Shown: piece by piece, positions 1-10,118 of the stretch | How the letters are laid out: every line of letters begins with the position of its first letter | How positions within the stretch are numbered: position 1 is the stretch's first letter | NCBI GenBank assembly: GCA_018136815.1 | Contig: CM030935.1 | Location: 1-64,000, forward strand | Length of the DNA stretch: 64,000 nt | Reading direction: 5' to 3' | DNA from: Isochrysis galbana | Lineage: Eukaryota; Haptophyta; Isochrysidales; Isochrysidaceae | The notes under the pieces: model-generated | The model's database searches: none | Told to the model about the DNA's origin: nothing | What the model saw: only the letters and a program-made list of their open reading frames with translations | Program-made: the position numbers and the translations under genes

Positions 1-980
1 TCCCGTACGCCAAGAGGCGCGCGGGGGAGGGGGGGTGGGGGTGGGGATGGGGGTCGGAGGCGGAGGCGGGCGGGGGGACGCTTTCCTTGCCTGCAAAACT
101 CACGTGTCACGTGTCACGTGCGCCCCAAAAAAGTTTCGTTACATGGGGGACCCTTCTTCGGATGGGATGGACTCCTCGCGCGCGACGCGCCCCCAAGCCG
201 CGTCGAAATCGGCCGTAGCGGTGCCCGAAAGCACGCGCGCTAACGGTTAGCTAACGTCCGCCGCCGGAGGCCGGAGAGCCCAACTTGACGGGTCGAGCAT
301 GACCACTGGCTCGATATGCGACGATTCGGAAGGGAAACGATCGGCGGAAGGCGCGGCGAAGGTGGCCGGGAGTGATGGAATGACGGGCTGGACCACCTCC
401 TCAGCAGAGAAAGGCGGGAGGACGGGCTTGGGTGAGGGCGAGCGCGACGACGGAGCGGAGCGCCACGATATAATCCAACGGCCAACACCTGAGGGGGAAT
501 CAGGGTCACACATGGGGGCGGTTCCTTGCACCGGCGATACCTGAACGCGCGACTTAGCCTAAAAACGCGAGGAGCACGCAAGGAGGTAAGTAAGCCAGGT
601 GAGGGGCAAGCAGGAAGCAGGCGACAAGGGAGGCGACAAAGGAGGCGAGGCCAAAGAGGGCGAATGGGCGAATGTAGGACCCTGCGACGGTGACTAGTGG
701 CTAGCCTGCAAGGAGGGAACATAGAAACGCAAACAACTTCTAAAACAAAAAGGTCGATCGCGGATGCGACACAACTTCAACTTCGAACCGAGCCCGGGCG
801 CGCTACGAGACTGTTCTCGTTCATCAGCCGGGTGTCCGGCACATTTTACATTTTATATTGATATTGATTTAAAATATGCATATTGGGTAAAAATAAAATT
901 TATTCGCATGGTATGCCATCATGGCATGGTGCATGGTCCTCTTTCTCTTTCTCTTTCGACGGAACGCGACAACGCGACCT
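1..980. other. Intergenic, no gene recognised
   Basis: The stretch is G-rich at the left edge and then GC-rich with short open frames of strongly biased Arg/Pro composition. No start with a plausible protein, no conserved motif and no intron-flanked exon were seen. From about 840 to 910 it turns AT-rich. Confidence 0.6.
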
Positions 981-1725
981 TCCCTTCCCTCTCCCTCCTG
1001 TCGCCAGCCGCCCCCTACCTACCCCTCCCCCTCCCTACCCGTTTGATAACTCAAACGGGACCTGTTTCTCACCGCGCTCCATCGGGGGGGGTGCAAAACC
1101 CCCCCATCTCCCTCTCTCCACTCTCACCCCTCGTCGTCTTTGTGGCGCGTCGCCATGCGCGCGCCCCGGCCTGCTCTCAGAGGTCCTTTGGCGGCTCCTA
1201 CCTAGGGCCAAGGGGGCCAGCAAGGGCAGCTCAGGGGCGGTGGACAGTGGATAGTGGAGCAGTGGAAGCTAGGGCTCAGCGCTCGGCCCCTGGCCCCCCC
1301 TGCCTCTCCCACGCTTGCCTCGCTGGCCATGGGAGCCACCCAATGGGCCATGTGGCCTTGTATGCCTTGCGACTAGGACTAGGGACAGGGGGGTAGTCAG
1401 CTCGAGGACAGGCCCAATGCGCAATGCGGGCGTGGGAGTGCGGCTCGCGGCCTGCGCCCACTAGCCACTAGCCACTAGGGGTCTGTCTGGGTCTTGGCTA
1501 GAATGGGATTGATGAGTGCCCAACCCTTGCATTCTTCAGATTTTTTCTTGAGTGCCCAACCCTTGCGCCGGAGGGCAAGCAGGCGCTCAACCAACAAGGG
1601 CTGGGGTTGATTGTTGATTGTAGTACTTGTACGGTCCACGGTCCCACCCCGGGGGCCGGGGGGTGTCCGCGATGGAGTGAGGGGGGCGCGAGGCCCCCAT
1701 TGAACCCCCACTTATAAAAGTAGGT
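981..1725 (-). mobile_element. Family A retroelement copy (3' part diverged)
   Basis: This is a copy of the non-autonomous family called A here. Read on the minus strand it starts at 1725 with the head CCTACTTTTATAAGTGGG, then the GC-rich stem around GGGGGCCTCGCGCCCCCC. It runs through the typical internal blocks to the segment with the GTTTGATAACTCAAAC hairpin and the CCTCCTGTCGCCAGCCGCC block. The 3' third found in complete copies (for example 26774-27710) is missing or replaced, and a short direct repeat around TGAGTGCCCAACCCTTGC interrupts the 5' part. No target-site duplication was found, so this copy is older or rearranged. Confidence 0.7.
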
Positions 1726-1984
1726 TGTTCACGCTTCATAAATACAAATACAAATACACAATAGTAGTACATCCAATAAATAACCAATTAATTACTACAT
1801 ATGTAGGATGTAGGAGTAGGAGTATATGTGTAATTGTGGTGTTATTCATTTTTGGTATTTGGCCTCTGGCCAAACATGGTAAAAACTACGTATTTACCGT
1901 CTAGGACCTCCACAATTTATGGCCACAACCTGCAACCCTCAACCCTCAACCCGAGTCCTTATAAGTATAGTAATAAGCAGATGA

Positions 1985-2113
1985 ATAAGTAGAGCACGAG
2001 GGGAGTGGGAGTGACCACGAGGCAGCTTGGGAGGGGAAAGGTAGGGAACGGGCGCGGCTTCTGAGTAATTGACCAGTGCCACGTGCGAGGCAAGAACATT
2101 TAGAAGGTTTTCA
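1985..2113 (+). repeat. LINE 3' end fragment
   Basis: This is a short piece of the 3' untranslated end shared by the LINE copies in this window, read on the plus strand. It contains the block near GAGCACGAGGGGAG and ends in GCCACGTGCGAGGC, then AACATTTAGAAGGTTTTC, which corresponds to the T-rich 3' terminus seen at 18643 and 53094 in the other orientation. Confidence 0.6.
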
Positions 2114-2309
2114 AGCTCCAAATCGGCGTTAGCTGGCGAGCTGGCGGCTGGCGCCCCAACACTGCGTCTCCCCAGGCTACATAACCTTACTTCATCTTAC
2201 ATCTTACCGCCTATGAGCTAATAGGAGCCGTGTGGGGCATCATAGGGGTTCGTTCCGTTGCAAAATCTGTCCGAGTGAGGGGAGTGGCGTCGCGTCGCGG
2301 AGGCGTCGG

Positions 2310-3304
2310 ATGGGTCACGGAGCATCCCGACCGAGGTCAGCGAGCCGGAGCGCGCGCGCGCTCGAGCACGACGATCCATCAAGGGAGCTCGGCGCACACG
2401 CCGCCCTGCTAGATCCGCCCTCGTCTGCCTCTGAGAATCCCGTACCGTTAGGAGAGGCGGCTAGGTGTCAGTCCGAGTTTGAACCTGCCAAGCAGGTGGC
2501 ATCTCAGACAGAGCAGGGCACCCAGGGCACTGCGGCTGCACCATCAAGCGGAGGCAATTGGGAGGATTGGGACGATGACGAGGACGAGGGACATGGACTT
2601 AGACCACTCCGATTAGCTCAGGGAGTCGACGGGAAGCCCTCTCTGGAAGCGATCACAATCGCTGGACGGGCTTGCCGGACTGCAGTTGCCACATGTGAGG
2701 GTGGCAGGCTCTGCACGATTGGTGGAGACGGCGTGGCGGCATGTTTTGATACCCCTCTTGTGTGCATGCACTGCTCACACTGTGTGTATCGTTTCGCGGA
2801 TGCGCGCTGGACATCGGATGTGGATTATTTCTGGTTCCGAAACTTTGCACCCGATGCTCGCCTGCCGGAACAAGAGGTAAGAAGATTATATTGCGATCCT
2901 GCTCATGATGTCGGCATATCGCATGGCCACGCAATGCCCTTGTTGTCGCTGTGAGTGCTTGGTGTTGGAATGCTCTCCGATGATGATGCTGCGGAACGCC
3001 CACTGTCAAGACTAAGGAGTGATTGTCAATGCCACTCCTTGCCTTTTAGGCACACGACCTTGCGAAGCTGGCCGGCCGGCTTCAAGCCACCCAGCACTTT
3101 GCCGCGTACGCATGCGCTTGCTCTTGGCAGACAGTTGGAGACGCAAAGACTCTGGATCCGCTAGGCTCACCTGCTGCTCCTGAGGGTGGTGCAAGGTTGG
3201 AGGATACGGGACACCAGATGGTCAAATGGGGAAAGCAATCTATAGCTATGGGCCCAGCTCCACTCGATGGTGTGGAGGGAGGGAGCGTGAATGTGTGCAC
3301 ATAG
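2310..3304 (+). CDS. CFAP418 (C8orf37) homologue, two exons
   Basis: The predicted exons are 2310-2876 and 3050-3304, joined in phase 0 across a 173-base intron (donor GTAAGA, acceptor CTTTTAG), for a protein of 273 residues. The C-terminal half carries the signature of the CFAP418/C8orf37 family. It has a cysteine pair in CMHCSHC, the block DVDYFWFRNFAPD, then after the intron AYACACSWQ, and a final HQMVKW that matches the family's C-terminal end. CFAP418 is a small protein of cilia and photoreceptor outer segments that helps organise membrane and ciliary proteins; its presence suggests a flagellated cell. The N-terminal half is low complexity and acidic (WEDWDDDEDEG). The first in-frame ATG (2310) was chosen, but an upstream exon cannot be excluded because the usual N-terminal motif of the family is not visible. 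The product is longer than the human protein (about 207 residues). Confidence 0.85.
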
Positions 3305-3474
3305 GTTCTTCGACCAATGTATTCATGCTAGACCCGTTGAACGAGGTTGAATCAAAGATAGAGTCGAGCCCAGTAAGCATCGAAAGAGACGACGGCATAA
3401 AAATAAAAATCTGTTGCCTACAAACTACTTAAGGTCGGTTGCCTTGCTAACTACCAAAGTGGCACCAGCTTATG

Positions 3475-3742
3475 TGTTACTCTTCGCCTCTCCTGAGGAC
3501 AACCATTGCATCACGGCGGCGTTGAAGAATACCATCTATGATTGTGCCAGCACTGTGCAGCGATTGACAAATGCTTATGCGGGCTAGTAAGACGAAGACG
3601 TACGGGTACGGGCGTTGTTTTTTTCGATGGAGGGGCCGCAGGAGGAGCTCGCGGCCAGCTAGCCCTGCGCCAGATCGCTGCATTCATCGATGTAACGCTC
3701 GTGAATGCACCCGAGGTTGCGATTTGTCGCTTTAACCGCACC
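3475..3742 (+). pseudogene. Duplicated fragment of the FMN reductase domain
   Basis: The stretch repeats part of the FMN-reductase end of the gene at 6188-8179 (its bases about 7810-8047). The first half, around CTCTTCGCCTCTCCTGAGG, is diverged and contains a frameshift and stop. The second half (about 3625-3735, the GGGGCCGCAGGAGGAGCTCG block) is almost identical to the source. The fragment has no start, no LIM part and no open frame, and lies just 3' of CFAP418, so it is a non-coding partial duplicate. The uneven identity suggests a young duplication or gene conversion of the distal half. Confidence 0.8.
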
Positions 3743-4196
3743 GCGGCCGCAAATCCGAATCCCGTTTTCGAGTGCGATTCGTGATTCATATGCCTATGGC
3801 AAAAGCGCTACATCTTAACATCTTTCGGGAGCTCTTGGTCTTCTCTAGCGCGCATTGCGTCGACCAATGGGCGACTTAACGATCCTGAGACCATATCCGC
3901 AGGCGACGCACTAACCTACCCGCCGATTACTTGCTGACCCTGACCCTATCCAAAACCCGTCGCGGCCAGGAGGCCTACAAAGTATCGCTCGTCGCATTGT
4001 ATCCCTGGTCTCATTGCTAGTGTGACATAACACTGAGAGTTGAGTCAGATCCCCACAAACGCAAACCATCTTTTCTCCGAGAGACCATGACGCAATCATT
4101 TAGATTCGGCAGCGGCGGTCACGGGGTACGCTGTGCTGTCCCATACCCGCGAGCAAACGAGCTCGGAACCCAATCCCTGAGCACGGTCCTGCGTAC
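3743..4196. other. Intergenic, no feature seen
   Basis: About 450 bases lie between the reductase fragment and the 3' end of the ArfGAP gene. No open frame with a recognisable motif and no repeat shared with the rest of the window were seen. Confidence 0.5.
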
Positions 4197-5519
4197 TCAT
4201 TCGCTAGAAAGGCTTGGCATAGGCTGCTGTGAATCCCTTCTCGAAGTCTCCTTCCTCTTACGGACGGGTTGCTTCTTTTTTGCTGCCCTATACGTCTCAA
4301 GTTGTGCTTGTCTGGCGCTCCGTGCCTCAGCGGTCGCCCATCGCATCCGCACGTACTTCTCTCGTGCGTGCGCTTGGCGCTCAAGCATGGGAGAATTGGC
4401 CCGCAGCATGCGACTTGGTGGGGTGTGGTAGTACATGGCCACAGCGTGATCATTGCCCCGCGAAAGCAGCTCTACGATTGCCGACGCCTCACACCGATCA
4501 AAAACGGGCGATTTGATCCTGGAAATGGATGTGCCCAGCGAGCGGTGCGCAGCTGCGCAATTTATGCAGAGTACGACGCCCAAATTTGTTGATATCCATG
4601 CATCTGAACGCTTCTGCAACTGTGCAGCGCAGTCCGCGCAGCGCCGGTTGGCTGGCCTCAGAAGGAATTCACCCAGTTGGCGGGATAGAGCCTCAGCCTC
4701 GACGTCGCTCTCGGCGCAAACAGATATCGTCTCGATCGCCTCCAGGGTCTCTCGCGCGTGCTGTTGCTGTGCGGCTGCACGCTCCTCGTTCTTGACGATG
4801 GTTGCATACGCCTTGGTGACGCGCGACCGCACGTCGTCCACAGCTTCTACCAGCATACCGGCAGCGAATCCTATCGCCCCACCGACGACCACGCCGGGCA
4901 CGCCACCAGGAGAAAGCGCGACAGAGCCGATGAACGCGCCAGTTTCCGCCGGCGTCATCTCAGCTCCATCCTGCACAGCCGATTGTGGGTGAGCAGCTGC
5001 GGTACGGGCGGGTGCTGGCAACGACGTGGCCCCCAAACGGGCTCGCTTGCGCGCTGCCAACTGTTGACGAACGGTGGCGGCTGCCTCCTGGGCTGCCGCC
5101 GCGGCTGCTGCTGCGATCTCCGCCTCCTCCTCTGCCTCCTCATCGCTCAGCGTGGCCTTCATGTCCTCCTCTTCGTCTCCCTCCTCACTGTCCTGTGTCT
5201 CGCCCGCCTGTAGAGGCCGGTGAAATGCAGCCGCGCGGCGGAGCTCGGCCGAAGAGTGCGAGCTGGTTGTCACCTTGTCATCCTGCGAGTCCGCCGCGAG
5301 CACCGCGCCTGAGTCCGTTGAGAACGAGGCCTCCCTGCGCTCGCGCGTCTTAGACTTCTGCCTCCCCTTCTTCTTCTTCTTCTTCTCGTGGATTGTGACA
5401 AGCTGCTCGCCTCCGCGCAGACGAACGCACGGAAGAGCAACGTGCCCGCTCACGAGCTCTGCGCCAGGTGTGAGAGCAAGGAGGGCGAGAGAGAGGAAGA
5501 AGAACCCTCCCGTCGCCAT
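4197..5519 (-). CDS. ArfGAP-domain protein with N-terminal signal-like sequence
   Basis: The ORF is single-exon, 440 residues from the ATG at 5519. The C-terminal third is an ArfGAP zinc-finger domain. It has CADC at residues 294-297, then a second pair CINC, the core WISTNLGVVLCINC, and the arginine-finger context AAHRSLGTSISRIKS. ArfGAPs stimulate GTP hydrolysis by Arf GTPases during coat formation and uncoating. The spacing is CX2CX20CX2C instead of the usual CX2CX16CX2C, a four-residue insertion before the conserved Trp. The N-terminus (MATGGFFFLSLALLALTPG) looks like a signal peptide, followed by a basic stretch (KKKKKKGRQK), an acidic region, a poly-Ala helix and a Gly-rich hydrophobic segment (GVVVGGAIGFAAGMLVEAV). 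A signal peptide is unexpected for a cytosolic ArfGAP and may indicate targeting to the compartment around a complex plastid; this is inference. It is divergent from the LIM gene, with about 670 bases between starts. Confidence 0.8.
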   Translation of the reverse strand: MATGGFFFLSLALLALTPGAELVSGHVALPCVRLRGGEQLVTIHEKKKKKKGRQKSKTRERREASFSTDSGAVLAADSQDDKVTTSSHSSAELRRAAAFHRPLQAGETQDSEEGDEEEDMKATLSDEEAEEEAEIAAAAAAAAQEAAATVRQQLAARKRARLGATSLPAPARTAAAHPQSAVQDGAEMTPAETGAFIGSVALSPGGVPGVVVGGAIGFAAGMLVEAVDDVRSRVTKAYATIVKNEERAAAQQQHARETLEAIETISVCAESDVEAEALSRQLGEFLLRPANRRCADCAAQLQKRSDAWISTNLGVVLCINCAAAHRSLGTSISRIKSPVFDRCEASAIVELLSRGNDHAVAMYYHTPPSRMLRANSPMLERQAHAREKYVRMRWATAEARSARQAQLETYRAAKKKQPVRKRKETSRRDSQQPMPSLSSE

Positions 5520-5704
5520 CCCGAGTGCGCGGCCTCTCTCCTCTCTCGACTCGAGCGGAGGTGGAGGGCCTAGCGAGTAGAGAAACACGGCTACCCTTAG
5601 AAGTTAAGAGACGTTCGGACGATCCACCGATGAATGAATACCGGCGGGGGGGGAGCGTCGGCGGCGACAGGGAGGCGGGGAGAGGCCCCCCCTCCCCCTC
5701 GCGC

Positions 5705-6045
5705 GCCTCCCCCCCCCCCCCCCCCCGCCTTCTTCATCCCCTCTTCCCCTTCCCTTTCTTCTCTCCCCCCTTCCCCCCCCTTCTTTCTCCCCCCTTCCCC
5801 TTCCCTTTCTTCTCTCCCCCCCCCGCCCTTCTTTCTTTCCCCTTCTTCCCCTTCCCTTTCTTCTCTCCCTCCTGCCCCCCCCCTTCTTTCTTCCCTCTTC
5901 CCCTTCCCTTTCTTCTCTCCCTCCTCCCCCCCTTCTTCATTCCCCCTTCCTTCCCCTTCCCTTTCTTCTCTCCCCCCCCCCCCCCCTTCTTCCTTCCCCT
6001 TCCCCTTCCGTTTCTTCTCTCTTCTCCCCCCTCTCGTTCTTCTCG
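5705..6045 (+). repeat. Polypyrimidine minisatellite in a divergent promoter
   Basis: The tract is almost pure C/T on the plus strand, built from about six degenerate units that each contain CTTCCCCTTCCCTTTCTTCT followed by a run of C. It lies between the starts of the ArfGAP gene (5519, minus) and the LIM gene (6188, plus), so it belongs to a shared promoter or to the 5' untranslated region of the LIM gene. Such a tract could adopt triplex structures. Confidence 0.85.
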
Positions 6046-6187
6046 CGTTACCCCAAAAGAAGCCGACCAGCGCGCCTCCCTCCCCCCCTTCCCCCCTCCC
6101 CCCCAATCCCCTACCCCTCCCCCCCCGCCCTGCGAGCACCCCGCACCTCCCACGCCTCTCCGCGCCGAGGCCCGCGTTACGCGCACG

Positions 6188-8179
6188 ATGGCGCACAACG
6201 GGAACACGTCCACTAGGCGCTCCTCGAGCTTCACGCGCTTTGGAGGGGGCGGAGAGAAGTGCCAGCTCTGTGGGAAATCAGTCTTTGCCGCAGAGCGGAT
6301 GGCGGCACAAGAGAAGGTGTACCATACCTCTTGCTTCCGCTGCTCGGACTGCAACGTGAAGCTCGGCGCGTCCAACTGGTGCATGGACGCCACCGGGCAG
6401 CTCTGGTGCAAACCACACTTCCAGCAAGCAATGTCCGCCTCGGGCGGCAAGTATGACTTGGGGGCAGCAGATGGCGAAACTCCGATCTCACGACGCAATT
6501 CCATGGTCGTTGCACCCGAAGCGGCACCAGCACCCGGCCCGCCTCGCACACCGGCGCCACCACTCGACCAAGGCATGTCAGCGACTGCCGCCCGGCCGGA
6601 CTCCGCTGCCCCAGCGCCAGCGCCAGCGCCAGCACGCAGCGTCATGCGCGTAATGCGCTCTTCTTCCTTCGGGCGATTTGGTGGCGGTGGTGAAAAGTGC
6701 GCTCGCTGCGCCAAGGTGGTGTACGCCGCAGAGCGGGTCAAGGCTAAAGAGCAAGTCTTCCACAATACTTGTTTTCGATGCCTCGAATGCAACGTGAAGC
6801 TCGGCCCATCATCATGGTGCATGGACTTGTCCGGCGGGATCTATTGCAAGCCCCACTTCATGCAGACCATGCGGGCCGGAGGTGGAAAGTACGACTTCAG
6901 CAGTGGGAATTCAACTCGGAATTCCAGCGCAAATCCCAGCCCAGCCCCAGTCAAGCCTCCACCACCGGCTCCAGCATCGGCCGAGGCATCTGGGTTGGTG
7001 CAGAATGCTTCGCATTCAATGTTGTCAGCACAAGCGCAGAGGGTAGCCCTTGCTACACCAGCAGCTAGTCCAAGTGCTGATGCCGGCAACGTGCAGGCGA
7101 GCAATACTGGTACGGCGCCATTCGTTAGGCATGGAGACGCCAGGACCGAATCGCCATCCGCACATCTCGCCTCACAATCGAACAGCGATCAGCCTGTTGG
7201 GCTTCAACCTCAAGCGAGCACGCTCTACATGTCCTCCTCAGTTCTTCCGGCGAAGCCGGTTATCCTAAATGCTTCCTCAGTGGTTCAAGATCGAGAAACG
7301 CCCGCGGCCGCAGCGAAGGAAGAGGACCACCCGCCTTCAGGCTCGCACTTATCGCGACATTCCCTATCTGGGTCGGTGCGGCACCGCATCCGCCGGAACG
7401 AGGCATGGCCCTCATCGAAGTCAGGGAGTGCGCCGCGCCGCACCTATCCGACGAGCTCTAACAGCGAGCTAGCGCAAGCTGCCGCCAATGATACTACGAC
7501 TACGTGGTCTGCTGATACTGGATACTTTTCCGAGAGGGTCGCCAAGCCCCCGACAGAAGACGTTTCAAACGCAGGCGCGAGCAGGAGCGACCAACTTTTT
7601 CTGGTACTTGGGGTTTGTGGATCGCTCCGCGGTGCCTCCACAAATGGTGGACTCCTGCGTGCTGCTGCGGCCCGCGTGCAGGCAATTGGCCATCAGTTTC
7701 GGTTGGCGGATATCTCTCAACTGCCTCTGTACTCGGCGGATTACGACCAAGAGGGATCGCAGGTGCCACACGCCGTAGAGACTTGGAGGAGTGCCGTGGC
7801 ATCAGCTGATGTGTTGCTCTTCGCCTCTCCTGAGCACAACTATTGCATCACGGCGGCGTTGAAGAATGCTATCGATTGGGCCAGCACTGTGCCGCGATTG
7901 GGCAATCTATGGACTGGCAAGCCGGGCGCTGTTTTTTCCGCTGGAGGGGCCGCAGGAGGAGCTCGCGGCCAGCTAGCCCTGCGCCAGATCGCTGCATTCA
8001 TCGATGTAACGCTCGTGAATGCACCCGAGGTTGCGATCTGTCGCTTCAAGGAGCAGTGCTTTGATGAAGTAACGGGGGATCTGATCTCGGAAACCTGGAA
8101 GGAGCGTGTACACGCACTGGTTGACAGGGTAATGGTTATGGCGCGCGCTATGCATGGCGCTGGACTGGGTGGCAAGTGA
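6188..8179 (+). CDS. Two-LIM domain / NADPH-dependent FMN reductase fusion
   Basis: The product is a single-exon protein of 663 residues from the ATG at 6188. Two LIM domains come first (about 25-80 and 171-226). Each is preceded by the same SSSF-x-RFGGGGEKC lead and has the full Cys/His pattern, for example CQLCGK, HTSCFRCSDC and WCKPHF. A Ser/Pro/Ala-rich linker follows (about 230-465). The C-terminal part (about 470-655) is a flavodoxin-like NADPH-dependent FMN reductase: VLGVCGSLRGASTNGGLLR is the FMN phosphate loop, and SPEHNYCITAALKNAIDW (from residue 547) is the family's isoalloxazine and dimer motif. LIM domains bind proteins, often actin-associated; FMN reductases pass electrons from NAD(P)H to flavin or quinones. 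The fusion suggests a redox enzyme brought to a cytoskeletal or signalling partner, which is inference. The repeated LIM units look like an internal duplication. Confidence 0.9.
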   Translation: MAHNGNTSTRRSSSFTRFGGGGEKCQLCGKSVFAAERMAAQEKVYHTSCFRCSDCNVKLGASNWCMDATGQLWCKPHFQQAMSASGGKYDLGAADGETPISRRNSMVVAPEAAPAPGPPRTPAPPLDQGMSATAARPDSAAPAPAPAPARSVMRVMRSSSFGRFGGGGEKCARCAKVVYAAERVKAKEQVFHNTCFRCLECNVKLGPSSWCMDLSGGIYCKPHFMQTMRAGGGKYDFSSGNSTRNSSANPSPAPVKPPPPAPASAEASGLVQNASHSMLSAQAQRVALATPAASPSADAGNVQASNTGTAPFVRHGDARTESPSAHLASQSNSDQPVGLQPQASTLYMSSSVLPAKPVILNASSVVQDRETPAAAAKEEDHPPSGSHLSRHSLSGSVRHRIRRNEAWPSSKSGSAPRRTYPTSSNSELAQAAANDTTTTWSADTGYFSERVAKPPTEDVSNAGASRSDQLFLVLGVCGSLRGASTNGGLLRAAAARVQAIGHQFRLADISQLPLYSADYDQEGSQVPHAVETWRSAVASADVLLFASPEHNYCITAALKNAIDWASTVPRLGNLWTGKPGAVFSAGGAAGGARGQLALRQIAAFIDVTLVNAPEVAICRFKEQCFDEVTGDLISETWKERVHALVDRVMVMARAMHGAGLGGK

Positions 8180-9045
8180 TGAACCACCGATGCTCGGAAT
8201 GAGCTGTGTGCCAACTCTTAGGTGTGATTGGTTGTTTCACACTCGCGGCTTTCAAAGTTCGCCATGCACGCTGCATTCTCCTTGCGCTGCGCTTCGGGAG
8301 GCGACATTTTGGGTTGGGTAATGGTATTGGTGTATTTGTTTTCCGACATTGAAGCCTCATTCAACCCTCTCGTTTGACCAAGAGAGGCGCGTTGTGCGTG
8401 CGGTTGACGTCGAATGTACTCGTCACACTCCGTGAGCGAGAGCGAGAGCTAATGGCCGACGCCAGATGACGGTGAGGGGAGGGAGGACAAAGGAGCTGCA
8501 ACCCTCCATGTCTATTGCTTGCAAAAAGTATGCCGACTAATACGACGTGCTGCTGGCTTGCAACCACAACAACCATCGCCGAACGAACGTCGGCGGCGGA
8601 CTAGGGGCTCCGTGTGCTCCCAGACGTGACGGGTGGTGCTCTGTTGGGTAAAGAGCGCCGACACACGTGACTTGGGGGGGGTTCCGGTGAACTAGTTGGT
8701 GTACCTCAAAGGGGGGGGGGGGGGGGCATAGGGCATAGCGACACAGCCTCTTTGCTCTTTGGAGCATCAGCCGCCAGCTCGGCGACTCTCGACACCCTCC
8801 CCACGGTCGCAAGGCCAGCCTCAATCGTCGGCATGTTGGTGTTGGCAAATGGCGCGGGTGCGCAGGTGGTGGTGTAGTGTAGTCAAAAATCAAAAATCAT
8901 CGTATAGACCATCAATAGTATAGAAAAAAACATCTGAAGATTCATCTGGGCTACACACCTTCTAGACGCCCGGCACCCACTACCGTTCCGCCGCGACTGC
9001 CCTGAATTCTTAGTTTCCCTTCACTCCACTTCCTCCCCTGCTTCC
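8180..9045. other. Intergenic and 3' untranslated sequence
   Basis: The stretch lies downstream of the LIM/reductase gene. It contains a run of about 15 G at 8711-8727 and otherwise no coding pattern. No convincing gene or shared repeat was seen. Confidence 0.5.
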
Positions 9046-9208
9046 CAACTAAGTTTATACTTAGTTCGCCCATGGGGGGGCACGAGCCCCCCTCTCTCTC
9101 CACTCTTCCCCTGCCATGGGGGAGGAACCACCCACTCTCCTGGCACGCCTGATGGCCTGCCAGGAGCACACTGCCATGCTGACCCATCCCTCTCCCCACA
9201 GGCTGTTG
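9046..9208 (+). mobile_element. Family B retroelement, 5' fragment
   Basis: The fragment starts with the hairpin head CAACTAAGTTTATACTTAG and the GC stem GGGGGGCACGAGCCCCCC. It is the 5' 160 bases of the family B element seen complete at 25923-26675 and 29334-30092, here on the plus strand and truncated after the block ending CCCCACAGGCT. Confidence 0.75.
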
Positions 9209-9727
9209 TATTCCTGCCCATCTGAAGGCTGTAGGCATGAATATTCGTGTAAGGTACGCGCTCACAATTACAATTGAACAGTTCCCCGTGTTGCCGCTGA
9301 CGCACAAGACACACAGATTCGGATTCCCCATGGTCTCAAGTCCAGGTTTGCAGATTTTGGTCTCGAAATTTGCGATTCGAATTTTTGTTTTTGCTGTTAC
9401 TATAATTGTTGGCTCGTTTAAGGTAATAAACCGGCATGACTTCGACTTCTCGTTCTGCAGTCGCTCTGCGAGACTCTCTCTCTCTCTCTCTCTCCGTCCG
9501 CCTCTCCTCGGCCGACGGCTGGAAGATTCGTCCAAAACATTCTCCGGTCTCAAGATATCTCGTGGGGGGTCTCTCCGCGCTCCGCGAGGGAAAGGACGCG
9601 ATCTCGCTCCGAGATTGGCCTCGCGCCCTCCCACGCTGCCCCGCCTTGCCCTCGGTTCCTCGCCCCCCCCCGCGGCAGGTTCTTTCCCTCGGCGTGCCGT
9701 CCGTCGCCTCCGGCCCTCTTCTCTTAC
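9209..9727. other. Intergenic with a (CT)n microsatellite
   Basis: A CT dinucleotide run lies at about 9473-9501. The rest is AT-richer on the left and GC-rich on the right. No coding sequence was recognised. Confidence 0.5.
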
Positions 9728-9942
9728 CTTCTCTTGATGTCGCATCAAATGTTCCATATGACCGTCTGTTGTCTTCTCTCATCTATCGGTCATATCACCC
9801 CAACGAGATCTGCCCTCGTTGTGTCGGCCTCCCCTCTGTCGCATGTCTGCGCGTTGCTGAGTTGCCCTGGTGCCGACGCCTGGTCGTCCGTCCAGGTGTG
9901 GTTAGTTTTCGCCCCGTTTGGTTTAGTTTGTGTGGCTCTTTG
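9728..9942 (+). repeat. Dispersed repeat, inverted copy at 52219-52432
   Basis: This block of about 215 bases recurs in reverse complement at 52219-52432. It includes the segments CGTCTGTTGTCTTCTCTCAT, GTTGCTGAGTTGCCCTGGTG and CGCCCCGTTTGGTTTAGTTT. It lies directly upstream of the hAT transposase remnant, so it may be an end of that element, but the other copy has no transposase beside it. Confidence 0.75.
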
Positions 9943-10118
9943 ACCTCGAGCTTTTTGTAGCAACCCCACCGTGTTCCCAAGCGAGTCCCCCCGAGTTCCC
10001 GAGTCTATACCCCGAGTCAACGAGTCAATACAAACCAAGCACGCGCCTGAGCCACCCCCAGTCGCCTGCCACCACCTCCCACAAGCCTCCTTCCGCACTT
10101 CCGCGCCCTCCGTGCGTC

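Noticed and set aside
240-722. Minus-strand frame of 160 codons
   Set aside because: Arg/Pro-biased, no motif, GC-rich background that lacks stops by chance.
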